Assembly (NCBI GenBank): GCA_035937155.1
Contig: DASYVJ010000105.1
Location: forward strand, 1 to 26,530
DNA length: 26,530 nucleotides
Source: Palsa-870 sp035937155
GTDB taxonomy: Bacteria; Chloroflexota; Dormibacteria; Dormibacterales; Dormibacteraceae
Direction: 5' to 3'
Part shown: positions 8,204-15,290 of the stretch, piece after piece
How the letters are laid out: each line of letters starts with the position of its first letter
How positions within the stretch are numbered: the stretch's first letter is position 1
Position numbers and translations under genes: made by a program
Notes under the pieces: model-generated
Told to the model about the DNA's origin: nothing
The model's input: the letters and a program-made list of their open reading frames with translations, nothing else
The model's database searches: none

Positions 8204-9163
8204 TCAGAGAATATTGGGAAGTCGGTCGGAATCAGCTGCGGGAGATGGCCACCCGGCGGCCCGGTGGACACTCCCGTCGAGATCGACCAGCCGGCCAGGC
8301 AGCCGGTTGGCTTCCAGCCATGGAACCGCCTTCAGGCCCATCACGATCGCTGCCGTCGAGGCGATGTTGGCGTCGACGCAAGTGGCCGCGATGACGCTGG
8401 CGGTGCGCCAGCAGCTGTCTGCCGGTAAGCCGGTGGCAGGGTCGATGATGTGGTGCAGGATCGTGCCGCCTCGCATCCAGCGCCGGACCGTTGTGCTTGA
8501 TGTGGCGATGCCCCCGGTCCTGATGCTGACCGTCTCCTCGCCTTCCGCGATCGCGGCACCGCTGTCCTCGCTGGTCTGGATGAGCCAGCCCTCTGCGGGC
8601 GCCTCGCCCGCGACCGCGATGTCCCCACCCAGGCTCACCAGGACCCCGCCGCCGCCGCACGCCTTGATGGCGGCAGCCGCTGCGAGATCAGAAGCCAGCG
8701 CCTTTGCGGTGGCGCCAAGGTCGAGCTGGACTCCCGTCGGGATGCGGACCGTACGCGAGGCTTCGCCGAACTGGACCGCTTGCCACCCGGGGACGGTCGT
8801 TGCGGTCAGCTTGAGCTCCCCGCCGTCGACTGGGACCGAGGCGAAGTCGGCGTCATAGCCCGCCAACCTGACCGCGGAGCCAATGGTCGGGTCCACTGCG
8901 CCGCCGCTCAACCGGGCGCCCCGCAGCGCGGCGGCAATTGCCTGAGCAAGCAACCGGCTGACGACAACTTCCTGCTCTGGCATTGCATTGAGGCGGCTCA
9001 GCTCACTGTCCTCACGAAAGCGGCTAGCGGCGAGGTCGATGGCCCGCAGCACCTTGTCCACCGCAGCCTTCGCCCTGCCGAGGTCGGTGGGGCGAGACAC
9101 GATCACTCTCACAGACCCACCCAGCGCGCGGTCGTCGGCGATCCCCAGCACGGTGACGCTCAC
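8204..9163 (-). CDS. apbE: FAD:protein FMN transferase (ApbE-like)
   Basis: 319 residues from a GTG at 9163 that overlaps the ferredoxin stop as GTGA. ApbE moves FMN from FAD to a Thr/Ser of a target protein, using Mg2+. Family blocks are present: FREDSELSRLNA (49-60), LDLGATAKALASD (148-159, with Lys154), LVSLGGDIAV (175-184), TGGIATSS (216-223), HHIIDPATG (237-245) and the metal-site region VDANIAST (263-270). No signal peptide or lipobox is visible, unlike many Gram-negative ApbEs, so it may work inside the cell. No protein in the operon has a recognisable FMN-binding domain with the usual (S/T)GAT acceptor motif, so its substrate is unexplained. Confidence 0.88.
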   Translation of the reverse strand: MSVTVLGIADDRALGGSVRVIVSRPTDLGRAKAAVDKVLRAIDLAASRFREDSELSRLNAMPEQEVVVSRLLAQAIAAALRGARLSGGAVDPTIGSAVRLAGYDADFASVPVDGGELKLTATTVPGWQAVQFGEASRTVRIPTGVQLDLGATAKALASDLAAAAAIKACGGGGVLVSLGGDIAVAGEAPAEGWLIQTSEDSGAAIAEGEETVSIRTGGIATSSTTVRRWMRGGTILHHIIDPATGLPADSCWRTASVIAATCVDANIASTAAIVMGLKAVPWLEANRLPGRLVDLDGSVHRAAGWPSPAADSDRLPNIL

Positions 9164-9390
9164 CCGGCCGCCGGTTTGCCGCGTTCCGCGCGCCGAAGGG
9201 CGATCGCGAGGACGGGGCAATCCGCCATGGCGCGCTCTGCCAGCGGCATCAGGTGGTCGGGGACACGGCCGGGTGCGACGATCGGGTAGCCCCAATCGTC
9301 GATGCGGATCAGCTCCGGCAGGATCTCTGCGCACAGGCCGTGCCCGTCGCACCTGATGCGATCGATCGAGATCTGCAACTCCTTCTTCAT
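9160..9390 (-). CDS. small 3-Cys ferredoxin, probably [3Fe-4S]
   Basis: 76 residues. Cluster ligands appear to be Cys14 and Cys20 (CDGHGLC, spacing Cx5C) and Cys58 (CPVLAI). With no fourth Cys in the first motif, and Gly/His there instead, it matches the actinobacterial-type [3Fe-4S] ferredoxins often paired with P450s; here the partners are a NuoF-like flavoprotein and a cytochrome b. The ATG at 9390 overlaps the NuoF-like stop as ATGA, and its own stop overlaps the ApbE GTG. It is likely the electron shuttle of this cassette. Confidence 0.9.
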   Translation of the reverse strand: MKKELQISIDRIRCDGHGLCAEILPELIRIDDWGYPIVAPGRVPDHLMPLAERAMADCPVLAIALRRAERGKPAAG

Positions 9391-10613
9391 GCTGGCCGCC
9401 TTGTTTCGGAAGCCTGTGCACGCCAGTGAGCGGGGTGCTGCGCGAATTCACCTGCGAAGGCCTTGAGCGCGGACTGCAGAAAGATCACCGCGCCGTCGGG
9501 ATGATGGCAAGCTCCTCGACCCTTCACCTCGTTCGCCCAGCGCTGCAGGCGCTGCAGGTCGGGCGGATTCGAGCCGCGTTCGGCGATCCTGCTGCAGGCG
9601 TCGGCGAGGGCGCGAAGACCGAAAAAGCACGGCCCGCACTGCGCCGAGCTCTCGGTCGCGAGGTAACGCATGATGCCCGCGGTCTCGCACACACCACAGC
9701 GGCTCTTCGGCAGCAACCCGATGACGCCACAGCCAAGCGAGAGGCCTCGGGTGCGAAGTGCTCCAGCATCCAGTGGAAGCTCCCAGGCCTGCTGAGCGTC
9801 CACCCACGAGCCGAAATATCCACCGACCAGCACTGCTCCGGGAGGTTCGGTTGCGCCGCCCGCCATCTCCAAGGCTTCGGCGACTGTCGTGCCGGCTTCG
9901 ATCTCCAGCACACCAGGGCCCGCGACTCCTCCGCTCATCGTGACGAGCAGCGTTCCGGCGCCGCCACGCCGGCCTGCGGATCGGTACCAGGCATCTCCGT
10001 AACGCGCGATGAGCGCCACGTGAGCGAGACTCTCGACGTTCTGCACCAGCGTAGGTGCGCCGTCGACCCCGCTTTCGTGAGCTGAAGGCGGAGTGGTGGT
10101 GGGCGTCGCGATACCGGTGTTGACCAGGTGCGCCGCCGCGCTTGAGGAGCCGGCCACGTAGCGAGCTGGGGAGGACACCGTGCGCACCATGCGGCGCTCC
10201 TCATCGCTCCGTTCCGCAAGCGCTGCGGACATCGACTGTCGTGCGGCATGGTGCTCTTCGCCGACGTACAGCACGACCTGTTTCGAACGCACCGCGCGCG
10301 CGGCCAGGAATGCGCCGTCGAGGATGAGGTGGGGGCGAGTCGTCATGAGCAGCCGGTCCTTCTTGCTGTGCGGCTCGCCCTCGGCGCCGTTGGCGACGAC
10401 CACAGCGGTCCCACGCGAGTGCGCGGCGACCGTTCGCCACTTCACGCCCAGCGGAAACCATGCGCCGCCACGCCCGGTGAGGCCGCTGCGGGTGAGCACC
10501 TCGATGAGCTCCGGGCCGCCGGCCGGCAGCGGGCCGATGCGGCGAAGGTGTTCGTTGAGGCCCTCGGGCCCCGCTGTCAAAGCGCGACCGGCCAGCAACC
10601 GCAGCTGGCTCAA
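9387..10613 (-). CDS. NuoF-like NADH-binding flavoprotein (complex I 51-kDa family)
   Basis: 408 residues if it begins at the TTG (10613) overlapping the cytochrome stop as TTGA; AAAGGA just upstream acts as ribosome site. Longer in-frame readings run into the cytochrome gene and show no family sequence. Flavin/NADH blocks are clear: GRGGAWFPLGVKW (47-59) and ANGAEGEPHSKKDRLL (74-89), followed by an SLBB-like region (about 220-275). The C-terminal cluster region reads ESSAQCGPC (321-329) with a later Cys369 (ACHH). In true NuoF the motif is ESCGxCxPC, so the first cluster cysteine is Ser323 here, although Cys306 and Cys309 lie close upstream. It probably takes electrons from NAD(P)H and passes them to the adjacent ferredoxin or cytochrome b; direction is unproven. 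Confidence 0.85.
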   Translation of the reverse strand: MSQLRLLAGRALTAGPEGLNEHLRRIGPLPAGGPELIEVLTRSGLTGRGGAWFPLGVKWRTVAAHSRGTAVVVANGAEGEPHSKKDRLLMTTRPHLILDGAFLAARAVRSKQVVLYVGEEHHAARQSMSAALAERSDEERRMVRTVSSPARYVAGSSSAAAHLVNTGIATPTTTPPSAHESGVDGAPTLVQNVESLAHVALIARYGDAWYRSAGRRGGAGTLLVTMSGGVAGPGVLEIEAGTTVAEALEMAGGATEPPGAVLVGGYFGSWVDAQQAWELPLDAGALRTRGLSLGCGVIGLLPKSRCGVCETAGIMRYLATESSAQCGPCFFGLRALADACSRIAERGSNPPDLQRLQRWANEVKGRGACHHPDGAVIFLQSALKAFAGEFAQHPAHWRAQASETRRPA

Positions 10614-11197
10614 CTTTCCTTTCGCCTTTCGACCGCCGCGCGGAATGCCGTCCGCTCCGTGGCGAGGGGATCGCGCGGGCCGTTCATGAGTCGATAGCCC
10701 ACCGACACGGCGACTGCCGCGACGCACGCGATGGTGAGGACGAGCATCCACGCAGACCAGGCATCAGTGCCGGTACCGAATCCGTGGACCACGCCGATCG
10801 GCCACGACGCGTAGGACAGCCAGTGGATGGCGCGCCACGCGCCGTGCCCGATGAACCCACGTAGGAGGCTGGTGACCACGATGGCGGCCAGCAGTTCGAA
10901 GGAGATAACTCCGAGTCCCAGCCACAACGTTCGGTAGTAGGAGGAGAACGGCACCACAGCTGCGAGCCAGCCGAGGTGGGTGAAGGGGTCGGCCACCGCG
11001 GTCACGATGTGGAGCGCGAGAAACACAAGCGTCAGCAAGGCGAGGTTCCGATGCAGGCCGGTGGTGAGGAATCGCGGCCAGCGGGGGCTCTGTGCTCGCA
11101 GCGCTGAGAGGACGCCCAGCACAACGACCGCACTGAGGAGAATCAGCGTGACCGCACCTGCGCCCCTCGTCGTGTACCAGAGCACGGTGTCGCTCAT
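10610..11197 (-). CDS. ferric-reductase-like membrane cytochrome b
   Basis: 195 residues from the ATG at 11197. Five or six membrane helices are visible. Two helices carry paired histidines at the spacing expected for two stacked b-type hemes: His49/His63 and His125/His138. This matches the ferric-reductase-like transmembrane domain group (YedZ/MsrQ, NOX core). The polypeptide lacks its own FAD/NAD domain, so electrons must come from a partner, most simply the NuoF-like protein encoded next. The longer reading to 11242 would overlap the preceding gene and is not preferred. Role: transmembrane electron transfer, target unknown. Confidence 0.85.
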   Translation of the reverse strand: MSDTVLWYTTRGAGAVTLILLSAVVVLGVLSALRAQSPRWPRFLTTGLHRNLALLTLVFLALHIVTAVADPFTHLGWLAAVVPFSSYYRTLWLGLGVISFELLAAIVVTSLLRGFIGHGAWRAIHWLSYASWPIGVVHGFGTGTDAWSAWMLVLTIACVAAVAVSVGYRLMNGPRDPLATERTAFRAAVERRKES

Positions 11198-11216
11198 GGT
11201 CCGGAACCCTGTGTTG

Positions 11217-11507
11217 TTATGAGCCGCCGGAGACGGCGACACCGGAGCTCGAAGATGAGATGACGGGTGTCGAGGACGAGCCGAGCGATGAGCTTGACGT
11301 CGAGCTAGAGGTCGAGCTCGAGGCGGTGCTCGAAGAAGTTGCAGTGCTTGTGGCGGTGGATGTCGTCCCCGGGATGGTCTGCGCGCTCACGACGCCCAGC
11401 AGGCCGACGCCTGCCACCGCGCTGAAAGCGACTCCGACGGTGAGCCTGTTCAGTAGGCGCATCGCGGCGTCGCGGGCCTGCATTCTTCCTTGAGTGTTGG
11501 TTTCCAT
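11217..11507 (-). CDS. small exported Ser/Thr-rich protein
   Basis: 96 residues from the ATG at 11507. A basic start (residues 1-21), a hydrophobic segment (22-41) ending VVSA and a possible signal-peptidase site before Gln43 are followed by a tail made almost only of Ser, Thr, Ala and Gly. Actinobacterial cytochrome/ApbE operons often hold an FMN-binding protein with a membrane segment, a Ser/Thr-rich linker and a flavinylated domain. This protein looks like only the first two parts; no FMN-binding domain follows before the stop or in the 19 nt to the next gene. It could be a truncated remnant, a wall-spanning peptide or a glycosylated tail. A longer in-frame reading to 11732 crosses the tRNA antisense and is rejected. 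Confidence 0.6.
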   Translation of the reverse strand: METNTQGRMQARDAAMRLLNRLTVGVAFSAVAGVGLLGVVSAQTIPGTTSTATSTATSSSTASSSTSSSTSSSSLGSSSTPVISSSSSGVAVSGGS

Positions 11508-11618
11508 GTGCTGCAGTCTGCCAGCGGCCTCTAAACCCTTTCTGGGAGCATCCTGAGACCTTGCTGAGAAACCCGGCGCTTCGTGCCTAGCGCACTCAAT
11601 AGACTTGCCGGGGTGCAC

Positions 11619-11694
11619 GCCCCCGTAGCTCAGGGGATAGAGCAGGACGGTCCTAACGTCAAGGTCGGGGGTTCGATTCCCTCCGGGGGCACCA
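11619..11694 (+). tRNA. tRNA-Arg (anticodon CCU)
   Basis: A 76-nt cloverleaf. The acceptor GCCCCCG pairs with CGGGGGC, followed by discriminator A and encoded CCA. The D-arm is GCTC/GAGC. The anticodon stem GGACG/CGTCA has four pairs, with G-A at position 27-43; its loop GTCCTAA gives anticodon CCU. The T-arm GGGGG/CCCTC encloses TTCGATT. It reads AGG codons. It stands alone between two minus-strand operons. A TAGACT hexamer at 11600-11605 could be its -10 box, without a clear -35. The rest of 11508-11779 holds two small hairpins (TCAC/GTGA near 11729; GGCGT/ACGCC near 11757) and no gene. Confidence 0.95.
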
Positions 11695-11779
11695 GCAGTC
11701 TGACGTTCGATTGAAGTCCAGCCGAGTGTCACCTAAGTGATAACTGGTCCGGTTCGGCGTGGTTACGCCTGAGGTTACC

Positions 11780-13105
11780 CTAGCCTCCGAGCTTCGGAAG
11801 GTAAGGCAGCGGGTCGGTGACGGTGTCATTCACGCGAAGCTCGAAGTGCACGTGGGGGCCGGTCGACCATCCGGTTGATCCCTCGAGCCCGATCCGTTGA
11901 CCGCGTGCGACCTGGTTTCCAACATTGACATCAGTCTCGAGCAGATGTCCGTACAGGGTCATGATGCCGCCGCCATGAGCAATGACCACGTAGTTGCCGT
12001 AACCGATGCGGGAGTGACCAACCGCGACGACCACACCGGCAGCCGCTGCCATCACCGTGGTGCCGAACGGCGCCGCAATGTCGAGACCGGTGTGGAAATG
12101 CTTGTACGGACCGAGCGGCGGTTCCAGCAAGAAGTCACTCGGGCCGAAGAGCTGCGTCACCCGGGCTCCGTTCATGGGCCAGATCAGCGTCAGTCCCGCG
12201 ATGGTCTTACCGCTGGGCAACATGTGCGTCAGGAGCGCGAGGCCGGCGCCGACGTGAGCAGCACTCCAAGCAAGCTGATACGCCTTCTGGATGAGGTCCT
12301 GCATCTGTGACTCGAGTAGGGCAGCAAGCGCGGCGGTGACATCTGGGGGCTGGTCTTGCAGTCCGTTCTGAGCCGTCTGGATCTGAGCAATGACGTCCGC
12401 CAGCTGGTTGCTGACGTCGCTCTGCTGGCTGTTCAGGTCAGTCAACGTATTCAGGCTTCCAACGAGACGATCCCGGGTTGAGTTCTCACGATCAAGGTCT
12501 GCCTGCCGAGCGGCTCGATCTGTCTGCAGCTTCGCCAGGTCAGCCTCGAGTCGGGCCTGCAGCGCGTGGGCCCGCTGGCCCGCGACCACGAGGTTTGCGG
12601 TGGCCTGAAGTGCGTCGTGGAGGTTTCCGGTGCGTGCAATCAGCATCCAAAGAGAGTTCGGCTGACGGTAGATCGCCTTCGCCATGACCGCCACCTGCTC
12701 TTTCTCGACATCGATCCTGGCCTGGGTGTCAGCGATCTGCGTGTCAAGTAGGGCGATCTGGTCCTCAAGGCTGGCGATCACAGCTTCTTCCTGGGTGATC
12801 TGGTCGGTGAGGATCTGCATGCTGGCAGAGGTCTGGTTGAGCGTTGAGGTGAGACGCTCCTCGCTTGTCAGGGCACTGGCCAGGTCACCTCCGAGGCGCG
12901 CGCGAAGCTGGTCGTAAGCCGTTTGCGTCGCGGTGGGCACTGCGGCTCGACAGGTCACCCGCGAAGGAGAGGCAGCCGACGGTGATGGGCATGGGGAGGG
13001 GCTCGTCGCGGCAACTGTCGAAAACTGCAAGACCATCAGCGTGCCGGCGAGAGCGAACGCACCTGGCGCGCGCAGGGCCGACGTCCACCCGCTCAGAGTG
13101 CTCAC
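11780..13105 (-). CDS. EnvC-like coiled-coil M23 (LytM) peptidoglycan endopeptidase
   Basis: 441 residues from a GTG at 13105 that overlaps the FtsEX stop (GTGA). A signal anchor or signal peptide (about 12-34) is followed by a long coiled coil (about 60-285, with two heptad-rich blocks at 85-145 and 175-250). The C-terminal M23 domain (about 305-436) has metal ligands His338 and Asp342 (HTGLD) and His420 of HVH, plus the catalytic pair His387 (YGHL) and His418. All are intact, so unlike E. coli EnvC, which only activates amidases, this protein should cut peptidoglycan cross-links itself. FtsEX in other bacteria uses ATP hydrolysis to switch such coiled-coil partners at the division site. Position and coupling strongly suggest that relation. 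Confidence 0.9.
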   Translation of the reverse strand: MSTLSGWTSALRAPGAFALAGTLMVLQFSTVAATSPSPCPSPSAASPSRVTCRAAVPTATQTAYDQLRARLGGDLASALTSEERLTSTLNQTSASMQILTDQITQEEAVIASLEDQIALLDTQIADTQARIDVEKEQVAVMAKAIYRQPNSLWMLIARTGNLHDALQATANLVVAGQRAHALQARLEADLAKLQTDRAARQADLDRENSTRDRLVGSLNTLTDLNSQQSDVSNQLADVIAQIQTAQNGLQDQPPDVTAALAALLESQMQDLIQKAYQLAWSAAHVGAGLALLTHMLPSGKTIAGLTLIWPMNGARVTQLFGPSDFLLEPPLGPYKHFHTGLDIAAPFGTTVMAAAAGVVVAVGHSRIGYGNYVVIAHGGGIMTLYGHLLETDVNVGNQVARGQRIGLEGSTGWSTGPHVHFELRVNDTVTDPLPYLPKLGG

Positions 13106-15174
13106 GCGCGGACTTTGCGGAAGCCAAGCATCGCCGTCAGTGAGCCAAGCACGAGGCCGGCCGCTATCACCGCTGCGACGAGGTACTGCATGGCGGTTGC
13201 GTCGACGCCGGGGAGCACCTGTGCGTACGTGGCGGACTCGAATCGCGTCGCGAGCAGCCAGGCGCCGGCGACGAACGCAGCGGCCAGGGCGCCGGCCAGC
13301 GCGCCGGTCATCAGACCCTCGACGACGAATGGCCCACGCACCATCCAGCCCCGCGCGCCCAATAACTGGATCACCGCGACCTCTTGCCGGCGCGCGGTTG
13401 CGATTCCACGCATTGAATTGGCGATCACCGCGTACGCGACCAAGCCGAACAGAAGAAGCAGGCCGCCCCCGATCGCACCGACGGTCAATGCCACGCGTCG
13501 CAGCCTCGAGTAGGTGTCCGGGTCGTATGACGTCGGGTACGTGGGGTCGATGGCCGGGTCGTTCTTCACTGATGCAACCACTGCTCCGAGCTGGGTCACC
13601 AGGCGGACGTGGACGTCAAGGCTTGCCGGGAACGGATTGGTGGCGCTGAGGCTGGCCAGGTTGTCGAGACCAGGCCGGCTGCTCGCCTCCGCCAGAGCTT
13701 GCTCCGGGCTTACGTCAGTGACCGAGGTGACCCGCGGGTCGGAGGTCAAGCGCGCTTTGAGCGCAGCGACTGCGTCGGGCGTCGAGTCAGAAGCGAGGTA
13801 GATGCGGACCAGCGACGCCTGTGCGGTTTGCTGGGCGGCCACTCGTTCGATGGCGATCCCCACCATGGCGAGCGTCCCGCAGAGCAACAGCAGGAGGGCC
13901 ATTGAACCCAGCGCCGGCGCAGTCAGACGCAAGTCGCGACTCCAGCTTCGCAGCCCGCTCAAAAAAACAAGCCGGTAACTGTTGGCGGTCGAAGCGACCA
14001 GCCGGCGCCAGAGAGGAAGCGGCTTCGGCGCGGCTGCCTGCTTGTGGTGCGGTCGCTCGTGAACAGGAATCGGAAGCAGGAGGCGCCACAGCGGCGGGGC
14101 GGAGTGCGTGCCGTTGCCGTTAGAAACTGCTTTCTTCGATCCATTCAGATGGACGGTCCCGCCAGGAAGGCGAAGGATCCGGCTCGAAGGAAACGAATGC
14201 CGGTGCGTCGCCACGATGACGGCGGTGCCTGCGGCGGCCGCATCCTCGAGAAGGCGCTGGACGATGTGCGCGTTGTCGTCGTCGATCGAGGCCATGGGTT
14301 CATCCGCGAGGATTACGCGAGGTCGGGTGATGAGAGCGCGCCCGACAGCGACACGCTGGCGCTCTCCGGCCGACAGTTGATGCGGATACGCATTCCGCCT
14401 GTGGACTAGTCCCAACGTTTCCAGGGTCTCGAGCGCACGTCGTTTGATCGTCTTGAAGGGCAGCTGCGGGTCGGTCACCTGAAGCGCGAGCGTCAGGTTC
14501 TCGAGCGCCGTGAGTCGCGGAAGGAGGTGGTGCTCCTGGAAGATGAAGGCGACATTTCGGCGGATCCGACCCAGGCCGCGGCGCCACCAACGGTGCAACC
14601 CCCGGCCGCGAACCCAGACCTCGCCGCTGTTCGGTCGCAGCTGCCCATGGACCAGCCGCAACAGGGTTGTCTTGCCCGAGCCGCTCGGCCCGGTGACCTC
14701 GATCAGCTCGCCGGGCGCGACGGATAGGTTGATGTCACGAAGGACGGCCGTTCGGCCGAACGATTTCGTAACGCCGCTGAGCTTGACGGCCGGCTGCACT
14801 GTCGCCGCGCCGTTGGTTCCGGGGCGATGAGTTCTCGCCCCGTTCTTCTTCGCTTGCAGGCCATTCTTGGCCGCGCCATTCTTCGTAGCGGCTCCATTGG
14901 CGGCAGCCCCATTCGTTGCAACGGCAGTCGTGTAATGTCCATTGGTGGCGGCGCCGTTCTTCGCGGTAACGCCATTCGTGGCATGGCCATTTGCACCATG
15001 GCCGTTAGTGGAAACGCCATTGGCGGCATGGCCATTGGTGGCAGATCCATTCGAAGCATGGCCGTTGGTGGCGGGGGCGTCTTTCTTCGCGGCGCCACCA
15101 TTCGCGGCGCCACCATTCGCGGCGTCATCCGTCAGGATGCGCAGGCGCATGGGGCGATCTGGTCGGTTACCCAC
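13102..15174 (-). CDS. ftsEX: single-chain FtsE-FtsX fusion with Asn-Gly repeat tail
   Basis: 690 residues. Residues 18-122 are a low-complexity Asn-Gly tail. The FtsE-like ATPase spans about 128-340: Walker A GPSGSGKT (162-169), Q-loop FIFQEHH (210-216), signature LSAGE (267-271), Walker B VILADEP (288-293) and switch His in THRHS. A linker (341-395), again with NG pairs, joins it to an FtsX-like permease: helix 1 (about 419-441), outer domain (442-555), and three helices (about 561-585, 618-642, 662-684). FtsE and FtsX are normally separate genes; here no stop or frame change separates them. The start is uncertain: GTG 15174 is used, ATG 15150 is the alternative. A TAATCT box about 16 nt upstream could be a -10. 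Its stop overlaps the M23 gene start. Confidence 0.9.
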   Translation of the reverse strand: MGNRPDRPMRLRILTDDAANGGAANGGAAKKDAPATNGHASNGSATNGHAANGVSTNGHGANGHATNGVTAKNGAATNGHYTTAVATNGAAANGAATKNGAAKNGLQAKKNGARTHRPGTNGAATVQPAVKLSGVTKSFGRTAVLRDINLSVAPGELIEVTGPSGSGKTTLLRLVHGQLRPNSGEVWVRGRGLHRWWRRGLGRIRRNVAFIFQEHHLLPRLTALENLTLALQVTDPQLPFKTIKRRALETLETLGLVHRRNAYPHQLSAGERQRVAVGRALITRPRVILADEPMASIDDDNAHIVQRLLEDAAAAGTAVIVATHRHSFPSSRILRLPGGTVHLNGSKKAVSNGNGTHSAPPLWRLLLPIPVHERPHHKQAAAPKPLPLWRRLVASTANSYRLVFLSGLRSWSRDLRLTAPALGSMALLLLLCGTLAMVGIAIERVAAQQTAQASLVRIYLASDSTPDAVAALKARLTSDPRVTSVTDVSPEQALAEASSRPGLDNLASLSATNPFPASLDVHVRLVTQLGAVVASVKNDPAIDPTYPTSYDPDTYSRLRRVALTVGAIGGGLLLLFGLVAYAVIANSMRGIATARRQEVAVIQLLGARGWMVRGPFVVEGLMTGALAGALAAAFVAGAWLLATRFESATYAQVLPGVDATAMQYLVAAVIAAGLVLGSLTAMLGFRKVRA
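14811..15123 (-). repeat. 15-bp-period coding repeat (NG pentapeptides)
   Basis: Inside the N-terminal part of ftsEX, the plus strand repeats GCCATT about every 15 bases, most regularly at 14970-15065. It encodes pentapeptides of the type (A/T)NG(H/A/V)(A/G), with 17 Asn-Gly pairs in residues 18-122. Asn residues at 37, 42, 47, 52, 57, 62 and 67 are exactly five apart. The repeat keeps the reading frame open and is predicted to be disordered. Confidence 0.85.
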
Positions 15175-15190
15175 CCTTCCACGTCCAGAT

Positions 15191-15196
15191 TAGCCC
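15191..15196 (-). promoter_or_regulatory. candidate -10 box for ftsEX
   Basis: On the minus strand TAATCT lies about 16 nt before the GTG start of ftsEX, inside the 116-bp gap after the GH5 gene. No good -35 hexamer is found at 16-18 nt, and the SD-like GGAAGG is too close to the GTG, so the call is tentative. Confidence 0.3.
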
Positions 15197-15290
15197 AAGC
15201 AAGACTCAGGAAACCCTTAAGGACGGCTTGGAGTTGTCCCGATTTTCTGGGTCGCTTGACACCCATGTGGGGTTGCTTACCTACCTAAAG

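Noticed and set aside
7524..8858. 444-residue plus-strand open frame across the response regulator and ApbE genes.
   Set aside because: It is antisense to two genes with clear family motifs; long shadow frames are expected in high-GC codons. No family motif appears in it.
10614..10751. N-terminal extension of the NuoF-like protein to 10751.
   Set aside because: The extra 46 residues are Arg/Gly-rich and overlap the cytochrome gene. A TTG overlapping its stop, with AAAGGA upstream, is the simpler start.
11508..11732. Upstream in-frame extension of the Ser/Thr-rich protein containing GGNRTPDLDVRTVLLYPLSYGG-like sequence.
   Set aside because: This is the antisense translation of the tRNA-Arg gene, a known source of false peptides. 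The ATG at 11507 leaves a normal signal-peptide start.
14930..15120. Regular 15-base repeats considered as a CRISPR array or an assembly artefact.
   Set aside because: There are no unique 30-40 nt spacers between repeats, the period is a multiple of three, and the frame stays open into FtsE. It is a coding repeat, though repeat number should be checked on reads.
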